DNA from: a virus
Strand: one strand, 5' to 3'
Length of the DNA: 29,418 nucleotides
Virus record (IMG/VR): IMGVR_UViG_3300001683_000075
Location: 1 to 29,418 of that record
A program made the position numbers and the translations under genes. Each line of letters opens with the position of its first letter. Positions within the stretch are counted from its first letter, which is position 1. The notes under the pieces were generated by a model. The model saw only the letters and a list, made by a program, of their open reading frames with translations. It had not been told where the DNA came from and did not search any database. Shown here piece by piece: positions 23,558 through 29,397 of the stretch.

Positions 23558-24298
23558 ATGAATAAATTATTAATAGCGGCTGCAGCCGTTACTCTATCCA
23601 CTGCTTCAGCTCATGCTACCGTTGCTATTTCGGGTGATTACGAAGGTACACTTACACAAGCAGGTGTATACTCTCAAACTTTAGACTTAAAACTAGTAGG
23701 TTCTACCCCTTTTGGGTCAATAACTACTATTGTTGACGAGACTAATACTATCACAGATTTATATGCGACAGCTAAGCTACGAGGCGTAGATTTAACTCTA
23801 GGTACTGTAGAATCAGTAAGTACTATAAAGGCTTCAACTACTATTGGAGGTATGACAGTAACTATGTCCAAGCCTTCAGGTGGTAAAGAATCTTTAGATG
23901 TGAAAGGCAAATTTGCTGGAATCGATGTAACAGTCGAGGACGCAACTAGGTCTGATCGTGAAACTACTATTGGAACTACTATAGCAGGTCTTACTTCTAC
24001 TGTAAGTTACCAAAAAACAACTGCAGGTACTGTGCTAGACTTAGATACTAGTACTAAAATTGGAGGCTTCACAGTTGCACTAGAGCACGATAAAGCAGCC
24101 GATGATACTTCTTCTAACGGTGGTTCTATTTCTATGCCTTTAGGCTTAGTAGGAACTGTTAAAGGTGGCGTGTCTATAGCATCAACTGATGTTAAGACTT
24201 ACACTTTAGAAGTTACGCAAGGTATTCTTACTGGAAAGTATGAGAAGGTTGGAACTGCTGACGGAGTTGTCTCTGTTGGAGTGAAGATGAGCTTCTAA
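23558..24298 (+). CDS. Secreted outer-membrane beta-barrel (porin-like) protein
   Basis: 246 residues from ATG 23558, chosen because GGAG lies six bases upstream and a signal peptide begins there; the frame is open further upstream but only into the promoter. MNKLLIAAAAVTLSTASAHA is a classic Sec signal with an Ala-x-Ala site at residue 20. The mature protein is nearly free of hydrophobic helices and consists of alternating short strands rich in Thr, Ser, Gly and Val, ending VSVGVKMSF with a terminal Phe. That is the C-terminal beta-signal recognised by the BAM complex. I infer an outer-membrane barrel of about 10-12 strands. It has its own promoter and strong terminator. Phage-encoded porins are known in lambdoid phage PA-2. 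A role in superinfection exclusion or permeability is inference. A non-barrel secreted protein is possible. Confidence 0.72.
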   Translation: MNKLLIAAAAVTLSTASAHATVAISGDYEGTLTQAGVYSQTLDLKLVGSTPFGSITTIVDETNTITDLYATAKLRGVDLTLGTVESVSTIKASTTIGGMTVTMSKPSGGKESLDVKGKFAGIDVTVEDATRSDRETTIGTTIAGLTSTVSYQKTTAGTVLDLDTSTKIGGFTVALEHDKAADDTSSNGGSISMPLGLVGTVKGGVSIASTDVKTYTLEVTQGILTGKYEKVGTADGVVSVGVKMSF

Positions 24299-24322
24299 GA
24301 ACCTTAACTCAAAAACAAGAAG

Positions 24323-24345
24323 CCCAGCTCAATGCTGGGTTTTTT
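24323..24345 (+). terminator. Rho-independent terminator after the outer-membrane protein
   Basis: Stem CCCAGC / GCTGGG with a 5-base loop followed by TTTTTT. Confidence 0.92.
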
Positions 24346-24540
24346 GTCTGTGGTAGTTTAATTTCTTAATTTTTTTGTTCTATGGAGTTCTTTTTAATGA
24401 GTTTTTATGATTTTGCAGCGCTTTCTTATGTACTTTTTCGTTCTTTAAGCCTATCTTCCTATAATGGAGTTAGACAACTCTCTTTGACAATTGCAGGATT
24501 CATACAATAAATTATATTATAGGGAGACTCAAAAAACTTC

Positions 24541-24569
24541 TTGACAAATTGGTTAAAATTCGGTATAAT
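24541..24569 (+). promoter_or_regulatory. Sigma70-type promoter for the plus-strand operon
   Basis: TTGACA (24541-24546), 17-bp spacer, TATAAT (24564-24569), both hexamers perfect. A weaker -35-like TTGACA lies at 24484. The 195 bases between the terminator and this promoter hold no gene. From here the RNA would run through the 116-residue gene, the structured segment and the following genes. Confidence 0.88.
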
Positions 24570-24622
24570 AGTGTCTATAAAAATTCGAAAATTAACAAAA
24601 ATTTATAAGGAACAGAAATACA

Positions 24623-24973
24623 ATGGTTAAAAAATTAGTTACTAGAGGTGAGGTTGATGGATTCTTGGGTATAGATACTCAAATTAATTCGTCTGAGAAC
24701 CCTCTAGAGGAAGCAATAGATATGCTAACTGATTTAATCAATGGTGAGTATTCTGTAGACCAACTGCGTAGAGATGTGCATGAATGGAAGAATACATGGA
24801 CTGTTATTACACCAAAGAAACCCCGTCCAGCACCAATGCCAGCAATGTCTCCTTTTGAAGATGAGGTAGACTTACGACAAAGAGCAATGGAGGCTAATGT
24901 AGCCCGAACTGAAATTAGTGGTAAGTATAACACTAGATGGACTCCTAATGCGAAAAACATTTATAGTCCATAA
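24623..24973 (+). CDS. Hypothetical protein upstream of structured RNA 2
   Basis: 116 residues, AAGGA upstream. The N-terminal 70 residues are helical and acidic (NPLEEAIDMLTDLINGEYS), followed by a proline-rich linker (TPKKPRPAPMPAMSP) and a charged C-terminus. It is the first gene after the promoter at 24541-24569. No family recognised. The proline-rich linker suggests two parts with separate functions. Confidence 0.68.
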   Translation: MVKKLVTRGEVDGFLGIDTQINSSENPLEEAIDMLTDLINGEYSVDQLRRDVHEWKNTWTVITPKKPRPAPMPAMSPFEDEVDLRQRAMEANVARTEISGKYNTRWTPNAKNIYSP

Positions 24974-24974
24974 A

Positions 24975-25645
24975 TACAACTACTGTTGCTAGTAGAATAC
25001 AAGGGGAACGAGTTGAATAGGACATTATATAAAGGGAATGACTACAAACACCCGTCTCGTTCTGACAGACTAGAAGCCAAGACTAGTCTATAATTAAAGA
25101 CTTGGAGATGAGGTTGCCACCCTCGCGTTAAACAACCAAGGCAAGGAGGTTTTAGCATGACCTACCGCGTATAAGTATCTATCGACTAGTGAGTAACTTA
25201 CAGTAACTGAAACGAGATGCCTGAAATAGGGTAACTGAGAAGGTGAATAAAGTGGGTGAGAAACTTAGGGCAAACTGATAGAGCGTGTGGACAAAGGAGG
25301 TTCCACCACCCAACTTTCCTACAAATGCCTTACGAGTACCAGTTTATCTGTTGTACCGAAAGAGCAAGGAAACGGTAAAAGAATAAAATGCTGACTTGTC
25401 GTAGACGAGTAGGACGAACCCTAGCGATACTATCACTAGGGGTAAGCCCACCCTATAGACAATGCACCCAGACTTCACGAGGTCTGTATCCACACTGGGT
25501 TTGCAGTAAATCAAGCCCCAGAACTGGTGGGACACAAGTAAACACGTGCGTCCTCGAGCCATGACGGAAGTGAACAGGTGTAAGGCAGCAACCATCGAAC
25601 TTTCACTAGGGTATTAAACTGGCTCCCCTATTCTAACACACAATA
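24975..25645 (+). ncRNA. Candidate large structured RNA 2 (about 670 nt)
   Basis: No gene in any frame is convincing, and it lies between two intact plus-strand genes. Plus-strand helices seen by eye: CTACT/AGTAG (24980-24995) right after the stop codon; AACGAG (25007-25012) with CTCGTT (25056-25061); AGACTAG/CTAGTCT (25067-25089) whose loop CCAAG (25077-25081) can pair with CTTGG (25101-25105) as an H-type pseudoknot; a bulged 10-bp stem (25249-25258 with 25307-25317) enclosing a GTGG/CCAC hairpin that exposes AGGAGG; TACCG/CGGTA (25354-25377); ACTTGTC/GACGAGT (25394-25410); CCCTAG/CTAGGG (25419-25441); a bulged nine-pair stem (25463-25505); and TAGGG/CCCTA (25607-25630). The density of stems exceeds chance. 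Two full Shine-Dalgarno matches occur inside, one before a five-codon frame. Confidence 0.75.
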
Positions 25646-25656
25646 CAGGAACAACA

Positions 25657-26199
25657 ATGACAATAAAATATGAAGTAGTTGTAACTAAGACCTATAAAGT
25701 TACTCAAGAGGTAGAAGCGAGTTCTGAAAAGGAAGCCTGTAAAGTAGGCGAACTTATCGCCGATTACGACCTAAACTATGACGGAAACGAACTTACTGTT
25801 GACGTCAAATCTAACGCCTTCCCAAAGGAGGAATCAAAAACACTTGTCGCTACATACTCGAAATCAACTCGAGATATTGGTGACCCACAATACCCACCCC
25901 ATGTTAATGTATATGAGGTACGGGCAGAACACAATATAGAAAGAAGTGATGAGTATGAGGATAAGCCTTATTACCAACTTCGCTACTTCTCTAGACAATG
26001 TCGCTATGACTATGGCAACTCACTATTCTACATAGAGGAATTTCCCTACTGTGATGAAGAGTTTGCTCGTCAAGCAGCCCAAAACTGGGTGTCTGGTGAT
26101 AAGTTACTAGACTTGGACTACGCACTAGCGAAAGACGGCAAAACTATGAAATCAACTTACGCAGGAAACGGATATGGAAGTTATGGGAGGTTAAGATAA
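25657..26199 (+). CDS. Hypothetical protein with DpnD/PcfM-like N-terminus
   Basis: 180 residues, first gene after structured RNA 2, AGGAACA upstream. The first 50 residues (KYEVVVTKTYKVTQEVEASSEKEACKVGEL) resemble short DpnD/PcfM-type proteins, a weak pattern. The rest is Tyr-rich and acidic (YYQLRYFSRQCRYDYGNS). Its stop overlaps the next start (TAATG). Function unknown. Confidence 0.65.
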   Translation: MTIKYEVVVTKTYKVTQEVEASSEKEACKVGELIADYDLNYDGNELTVDVKSNAFPKEESKTLVATYSKSTRDIGDPQYPPHVNVYEVRAEHNIERSDEYEDKPYYQLRYFSRQCRYDYGNSLFYIEEFPYCDEEFARQAAQNWVSGDKLLDLDYALAKDGKTMKSTYAGNGYGSYGRLR

Positions 26200-26771
26200 T
26201 GACTGTACCTGACTCTTGGAAAGTTTATGTTCTACAGAAGCAAAATGACATGATTCGTAACTATCTTAGTAAGTACTGGGGTTATACTAAACGAATGATT
26301 GATGAGGTTATGGAAACAGGTCAAACACCTCATAGAGCAGAGTATCTAGAAGATGGAACTATGGTACAAGGCAAACAACTTCTCACTACAACAGAGAAGA
26401 AGGCAAACTTGCGTAAATACTTGTCTGACAAGTTTCAGTATAGCACTAGAGTAATAGATGAGATACAAGAAACTGGGGAAGCACCATCACTCAAGTATAT
26501 GGACAAACCAAAAAAAGAACCAGAAGATGACGCCATCTCACCACCCCACTACCAACAAGGCAACATTCAAGTACTTGACTTTATTACTGACCAGAATTTT
26601 ACTTATCTGGAAGGTAATATAGTTAAGTATATCTGTCGTTATAAGACTAAGAACGGATTAGAGGACTTGGAAAAGGCAGAATACTACTTAAAAGAACTAA
26701 AAGACACTTATTGTGCAGACATAAAGCATAAATTCGCACAACAAATAGACGAGGACACACTCTGTGGATAA
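26199..26771 (+). CDS. DUF3310-family protein with duplicated N-terminal segment
   Basis: 190 residues. The C-terminal part (about 112-170) has the DUF3310 signature PPHYQQGNIQVLDFI, then LEGNIVKYICRYKTKNGLEDLEKAEYYLKEL. This family is common in phages; its role is not established, and some members are annotated as nucleotide kinases. The N-terminal 100 residues carry two repeated units, about 15-45 and 68-100: NYLSKYWGYTKRMIDEVMETG and KYLSDKFQYSTRVIDEIQETG (each given here only in key parts). It overlaps the next gene by 8 bases. Confidence 0.8.
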   Translation: MTVPDSWKVYVLQKQNDMIRNYLSKYWGYTKRMIDEVMETGQTPHRAEYLEDGTMVQGKQLLTTTEKKANLRKYLSDKFQYSTRVIDEIQETGEAPSLKYMDKPKKEPEDDAISPPHYQQGNIQVLDFITDQNFTYLEGNIVKYICRYKTKNGLEDLEKAEYYLKELKDTYCADIKHKFAQQIDEDTLCG

Positions 26772-27174
26772 CATTAAAACACTTGAAGAACGAATACTAG
26801 GTCTAGAAGAAGAACAGGCTAAAGTAACGACTGCATTTATTAATCGCATAGAAACACTTGAAAAACGAATCCTGCACTTAGAAGAACAACACGCCAAAGT
26901 AACGATTGATGCTTTCACTCGCATAGAAACTCTCGAATCACGACTAGAAGTCGTCAAAGAAGTACTTATGGAATCTAAGGCAAAATCCTTTAAATTCTAC
27001 TCTGAACAAGAATCAAAAGCACTAATAGAGGCACTAACAGGTGTACCTCTAGGCCCAGAAGTAATGAAAACTTGCACTAGGCTTGTACAACTCGGTTGGA
27101 ACGACCGTTTCGACCAAAAACGCACAGCATCAGCACTACGCTCAAAATATTTGAGGCTCATAGGTGAAAAATAA
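26764..27174 (+). CDS. Coiled-coil protein with C-terminal HTH/Myb-like unit, GTG start
   Basis: 136 residues from GTG 26764 (GAGGA upstream; overlaps the DUF3310 stop). The first 80 residues contain two and a half copies of a roughly 33-residue helical repeat: IKTLEERILGLEEEQAKVT, IETLEKRILHLEEQHAKVT and IETLESRLEVV. The C-terminal 55 residues (SEQESKALIEALTGVPLG then RTASALRSKYLRLIGEK) resemble the HTH/Myb-like units of the D5-like and small proteins here. A coiled coil that multimerises a DNA-binding unit is plausible. No family confirmed. Confidence 0.65.
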   Translation: MDNIKTLEERILGLEEEQAKVTTAFINRIETLEKRILHLEEQHAKVTIDAFTRIETLESRLEVVKEVLMESKAKSFKFYSEQESKALIEALTGVPLGPEVMKTCTRLVQLGWNDRFDQKRTASALRSKYLRLIGEK

Positions 27175-27337
27175 TAAGAAGTGGTATGACATTTTAGACT
27201 ACTTGGTTGGAGGAACAATCGGACTTATCATAGCATCCTTCTTCACCAGCAATCACTATGTTGCTGCAGTATGGTTTATTATTGGAGGAATTATTCTTGA
27301 CACAATTATGACTCATTTAGAAAATTCCCAACACTGA
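27164..27337 (+). CDS. Small membrane protein, GTG start (57 aa)
   Basis: A 58-codon frame from GTG 27164, overlapping the previous stop by 11 bases. Two hydrophobic segments (about 14-27 and 31-50) follow a Lys/Trp N-terminus, suggesting a two-pass inner-membrane protein. The last gene of the plus-strand operon. Confidence 0.55.
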   Translation: MKNNKKWYDILDYLVGGTIGLIIASFFTSNHYVAAVWFIIGGIILDTIMTHLENSQH

Positions 27338-27390
27338 ACTTCAAATTCATCCAACACATCAAAAATAGTTAACATAAGATGCTCAAAATA

Positions 27391-27399
27391 TGATATAAT
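27391..27399 (+). promoter_or_regulatory. Extended -10 promoter upstream of hairpin RNA
   Basis: TGATATAAT matches the extended -10 form TGnTATAAT. A TTAACA -35-like element is 19 bp upstream, so recognition would rely on the extended -10. Transcription would start near 27406, just before the outer stem of the nested hairpin. Confidence 0.5.
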
Positions 27400-27405
27400 T
27401 ATAGT

Positions 27406-27556
27406 AATTTTATATACTTAAAAAGTTTATTTAGTTTTTACTACTTATACTTAAGAAATCTTCGAGATATCACTGAATCTGATTGGTGAGCCTAAAGCGA
27501 ATCTAAGCAGATTTGTTGATGTTATTGAAGAAGATTGATATTAAATAAACTTTTAA
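27406..27556 (+). ncRNA. Candidate small structured RNA with nested stem
   Basis: A 13-bp perfect inverted repeat (27422-27434 with 27542-27554) encloses about 107 bases. Inside it AATCTTC (27458-27464) pairs with GAAGATT (27530-27536), and AATCT/AGATT (27500-27513) forms a tetraloop hairpin. No gene is seen. The nested arrangement and the extended -10 promoter suggest a small RNA or an RNA processing element, but the AT-rich stems make chance possible. Confidence 0.45.
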
Positions 27557-27642
27557 TAACGACAGATGTTAAAGCCTACTATTACGTTCTAAAGCAAGCC
27601 CTATATACTAATGCGAACTTACACTAATCGTATAAGATATAT

Positions 27643-27798
27643 TTAAGTTATTGCACAAGGCTTAAAATGAGAGTTAATTGGCTTAAATTTTAATACATAA
27701 TATGATATTCCTTTAGATTTTTCGTCGCCGTCGTTTAGCGTCAACTCCCTACTCAACCCCAAATTTCTAGTTTTCATACTGAACTGAAATAATCCCAT
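27643..27798 (-). CDS. Candidate small protein (51 aa)
   Basis: A 52-codon minus-strand frame with GGAGG nine bases before the ATG. MGLFQFSMKTRN then a mixed-charge region and a Lys-rich C-terminus with one Cys. It sits between the terminator at 27951-27975 and the structured block, with no promoter visible for it. Composition is not decisive. Confidence 0.3.
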   Translation of the reverse strand: MGLFQFSMKTRNLGLSRELTLNDGDEKSKGISYYVLKFKPINSHFKPCAIT

Positions 27799-27842
27799 TT
27801 AATCAATCCTCCACATCTACCTAAAAGTGGATATTCCTTTAG
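27704..27842. repeat. Short direct repeat, GATATTCCTTTAG, twice
   Basis: GATATTCCTTTAG occurs at 27704-27716 and 27830-27842, each followed by a TTTTCGT-type stretch, 126 bases apart. CGTTTAGCGT also occurs twice, at 27732 and 27980. The rest of 27557-27950 holds only the 51-residue candidate. Confidence 0.5.
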
Positions 27843-27950
27843 TTTTCGTACTTAACTAGAGTACCTTAGTAGAACTAGGGCAAGTTTATCATTTCATGAT
27901 ATCTTTGCCCACCTTCTACAAATCGTATTCTCACGCTTACTATCGGACAC

Positions 27951-27975
27951 AAAAAACCCCCAATTAAGGGGGTTT
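27951..27975 (-). terminator. Bidirectional rho-independent terminator
   Basis: Stem CCCCC / GGGGG with a 6-base loop. On the minus strand it is followed by TTTTTT, ending the operon from 29.3 kb. On the plus strand the tail is only TTT, so it is weaker there. Confidence 0.85.
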
Positions 27976-27992
27976 CTGCCGTTTAGCGTAAA

Positions 27993-28070
27993 TTAACTAA
28001 GATAGATTAAAAATAGTAGTGGAAAAAATACTATAATAAAGGCTATATCAATCCAATCTAAATGCTTCAT
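27993..28070 (-). CDS. Tiny membrane protein (25 aa)
   Basis: A 26-codon frame, MKHLDWIDIAFIIVFFPLL and a hydrophobic end, with AGGAG before the start. Single-pass membrane peptide, last of a cassette of four. Confidence 0.45.
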   Translation of the reverse strand: MKHLDWIDIAFIIVFFPLLFLIYLS

Positions 28071-28077
28071 ACTACTC

Positions 28078-28206
28078 CTAATAATGAAAGTGGTTCGCTT
28101 TATCACGACTTTTCATAAATGGAGTCGGCTGTGTCTTAGCATCCTTTAGACCAGCGACTACTAATACTGATATAAATAATGTGATTACTACTAATGCTGC
28201 TGTCAT
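28078..28206 (-). CDS. Small single-pass membrane protein (42 aa)
   Basis: A 43-codon frame. Hydrophobic N-terminus (MTAALVVITLFISVLVVAGL) then a basic, proline-containing tail ending NHFHY. AGGAGC precedes the start, and the start overlaps the upstream stop (ATGA). N-terminal anchor with cytoplasmic or periplasmic tail. Confidence 0.5.
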   Translation of the reverse strand: MTAALVVITLFISVLVVAGLKDAKTQPTPFMKSRDKANHFHY

Positions 28207-28298
28207 AATACTGCTCCTAATTTAAATACATATCCAATAATGAGGGGTACTAAAACCATGATTAACAAGAATATCATAATACCATTGCTCTTCATCAT
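28203..28298 (-). CDS. Tiny membrane protein (31 aa)
   Basis: A 32-codon frame, MMKSNG followed by a hydrophobic helix. The start overlaps the upstream stop and follows GAGGTGGTG; the stop overlaps the next start (ATGA). Confidence 0.5.
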   Translation of the reverse strand: MMKSNGIMIFLLIMVLVPLIIGYVFKLGAVL

Positions 28299-28393
28299 AG
28301 CACCACCTCGACTAATATAACTATTTGTAGCCCCAATATTGATAGGGCTACTGATGTACGGATTATCTCCATACCTATTCTAAAGGTTCTCAT
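28295..28393 (-). CDS. Small amphipathic or membrane protein (32 aa)
   Basis: A 33-codon frame, MRTFRIGMEIIRTSVALSIL and a hydrophobic end (LQIVILVEVVL). GGAGG lies nine bases before the ATG, inside the end of the Myb-like gene. It opens the membrane-peptide cassette. Confidence 0.5.
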   Translation of the reverse strand: MRTFRIGMEIIRTSVALSILGLQIVILVEVVL

Positions 28394-28394
28394 A

Positions 28395-28724
28395 CTAAAA
28401 ACCCTCCTTCAAGTCCTCCACTAACACCTTAAGATATAATAGTTCTGCTTTAGACGACTTTTCTAGTGTCTGTAAGCGTTCTTTATCACCTTGTAACATA
28501 TCAGCGATTTCTTGTACCATCTCTAACTTAGTGATGGGTTTTTCACCACGCTTAGTGGTATAGTCTTTCTTGACATAAACTTTTTCACGGGATAACTTAC
28601 CGATAACGGATTTAACAGTCTTTCCCATTTCATTTGCTAACTTGTCTACTGTTTCACGAGTAGGGTTAGTCTGGTACACACTTATCATGTGTTGAGTTTG
28701 CTCATCTGTGTAATTCTTTGCCAT
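28395..28724 (-). CDS. Small HTH/Myb-like DNA-binding protein, copy 2
   Basis: 109 residues. The first 50 (YTDEQTQHMISVYQTNPTRE then ANEMGKTVKSVIGKLSREKVYVKKD) form one unit of the same repeat as the neighbouring gene and the D5-like protein. The remainder is a charged helix. It is coupled to the upstream copy by TAATG, with GAGG five bases before the start. It is a tandem diverged paralogue. Likely a sequence-specific DNA-binding or transcription-modulating protein, by pattern only. Confidence 0.65.
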   Translation of the reverse strand: MAKNYTDEQTQHMISVYQTNPTRETVDKLANEMGKTVKSVIGKLSREKVYVKKDYTTKRGEKPITKLEMVQEIADMLQGDKERLQTLEKSSKAELLYLKVLVEDLKEGF

Positions 28725-29038
28725 TACAACCTCGCTACTAAAGTTTCCAAATCTACTTTAGTCATGCTCTGTAAAGATGGGCATTTCATCTCTAGTTTAC
28801 CCTCTATAAGAGTAACTAGACTTTCTTTTCTAACTACTGAATCTTTAGTGGCAGTAGTTTTACCACTTAATTTGATGTAATGACCAACGGAAACTAACTT
28901 AGCACGAATAGAACCTACAGTCTTGCCCATTGATATTGCTAGGTCTTCAACTATAGTTCTGCGTTCAGCGTCATTAGTACCTTCGCCATACAACTTAATC
29001 ATTTGAGCTACTTGCTCATTCGTGTAACCTTTTTTCAT
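28724..29038 (-). CDS. Small HTH/Myb-like DNA-binding protein, copy 1
   Basis: 104 residues from ATG 29038, chosen for its AAGGAG; a 45-base longer frame lacks a ribosome site and overlaps the upstream gene. The N-terminal unit is YTNEQVAQMIKLYGEG followed by LAISMGKTVGSIRAKLVSVG and HYIK. The C-terminus (TKDSVVRKESLVTLIEGKLE and beyond) resembles the end of its tandem partner. First HTH gene after the promoter at 29268. Confidence 0.65.
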   Translation of the reverse strand: MKKGYTNEQVAQMIKLYGEGTNDAERRTIVEDLAISMGKTVGSIRAKLVSVGHYIKLSGKTTATKDSVVRKESLVTLIEGKLEMKCPSLQSMTKVDLETLVARL

Positions 29039-29075
29039 GTTCCTTGCTCCTTCTTGTTGTTGTGTGTACCATCTC

Positions 29076-29261
29076 TCACCCATGATGTAATCTCTCTACT
29101 GAAAGCACATTTCTGTGTGAGTACTGGCGATTGATAATAGCCATTGCTTTGTTCATGCTCTTAGCAAATACATAGGCATTAGTGTGTACACCATGCTCTA
29201 GGATTTGCAAGCAAAATACATTGCTTTGGGATTTGGTCTGGTTTTTTGATAGATTTTTCAT
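29076..29261 (-). CDS. Small hypothetical protein, possibly leaderless
   Basis: 61 residues from ATG 29261. The frame stays open upstream, but that part lies inside the promoter. With the -10 at 29268-29273, transcription would start at or within a base of this ATG, so translation would be leaderless. MKNLSKNQTKSQ, then a mixed alpha/beta middle with one Cys (NVFCLQILEHGVHTNAYVFA) and a basic C-terminus. If leaderless starting is wrong, an internal ATG is used. No family recognised. Confidence 0.55.
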   Translation of the reverse strand: MKNLSKNQTKSQSNVFCLQILEHGVHTNAYVFAKSMNKAMAIINRQYSHRNVLSVERLHHG

Positions 29262-29267
29262 TGTTAT

Positions 29268-29296
29268 ATTATACCAATTTTTCACCATTTTGTCAA
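29268..29296 (-). promoter_or_regulatory. Sigma70-type promoter at the right end
   Basis: TTGACA (29296-29291), 17-bp spacer, TATAAT (29273-29268), both hexamers perfect. It drives the small gene, both HTH genes and the membrane-peptide cassette. Confidence 0.86.
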
Positions 29297-29366
29297 GACA
29301 TTTTTGAACATAAACTGTAAAATAATCCATAAATTTACTTCTGGGCCGCGACCACGAAATCTCGAT

Positions 29367-29397
29367 GCCAATTTGCTGTATATGGGCCCAAATTGGC
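29367..29397. repeat. 9-bp perfect inverted repeat, 13-base loop
   Basis: GCCAATTTG and CAAATTGGC flank a 13-base loop containing GGGCC. Sits in a GC-richer island (29341-29395) upstream of the promoter. Could be an operator, an origin hairpin or part of an RNA continuing beyond the window. Confidence 0.6.

Noticed and set aside
24478-24510. Additional promoter with TTGACA at 24484
   Set aside because: The matching -10 is poor (TAAATT at 18 bp); the perfect promoter at 24541 explains transcription of the operon.
25344-25595. Minus-strand frame of 83 codons inside structured RNA 2
   Set aside because: No promoter or ribosome site, opposite to the operon, and the stems of the plus strand explain the composition better.
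24975-25645. Group I or group II self-splicing intron
   Set aside because: Flanking genes are intact and no intron-encoded endonuclease is present. The conserved group I P7 and group II domain V patterns were not recognised. A covariance search would be decisive.
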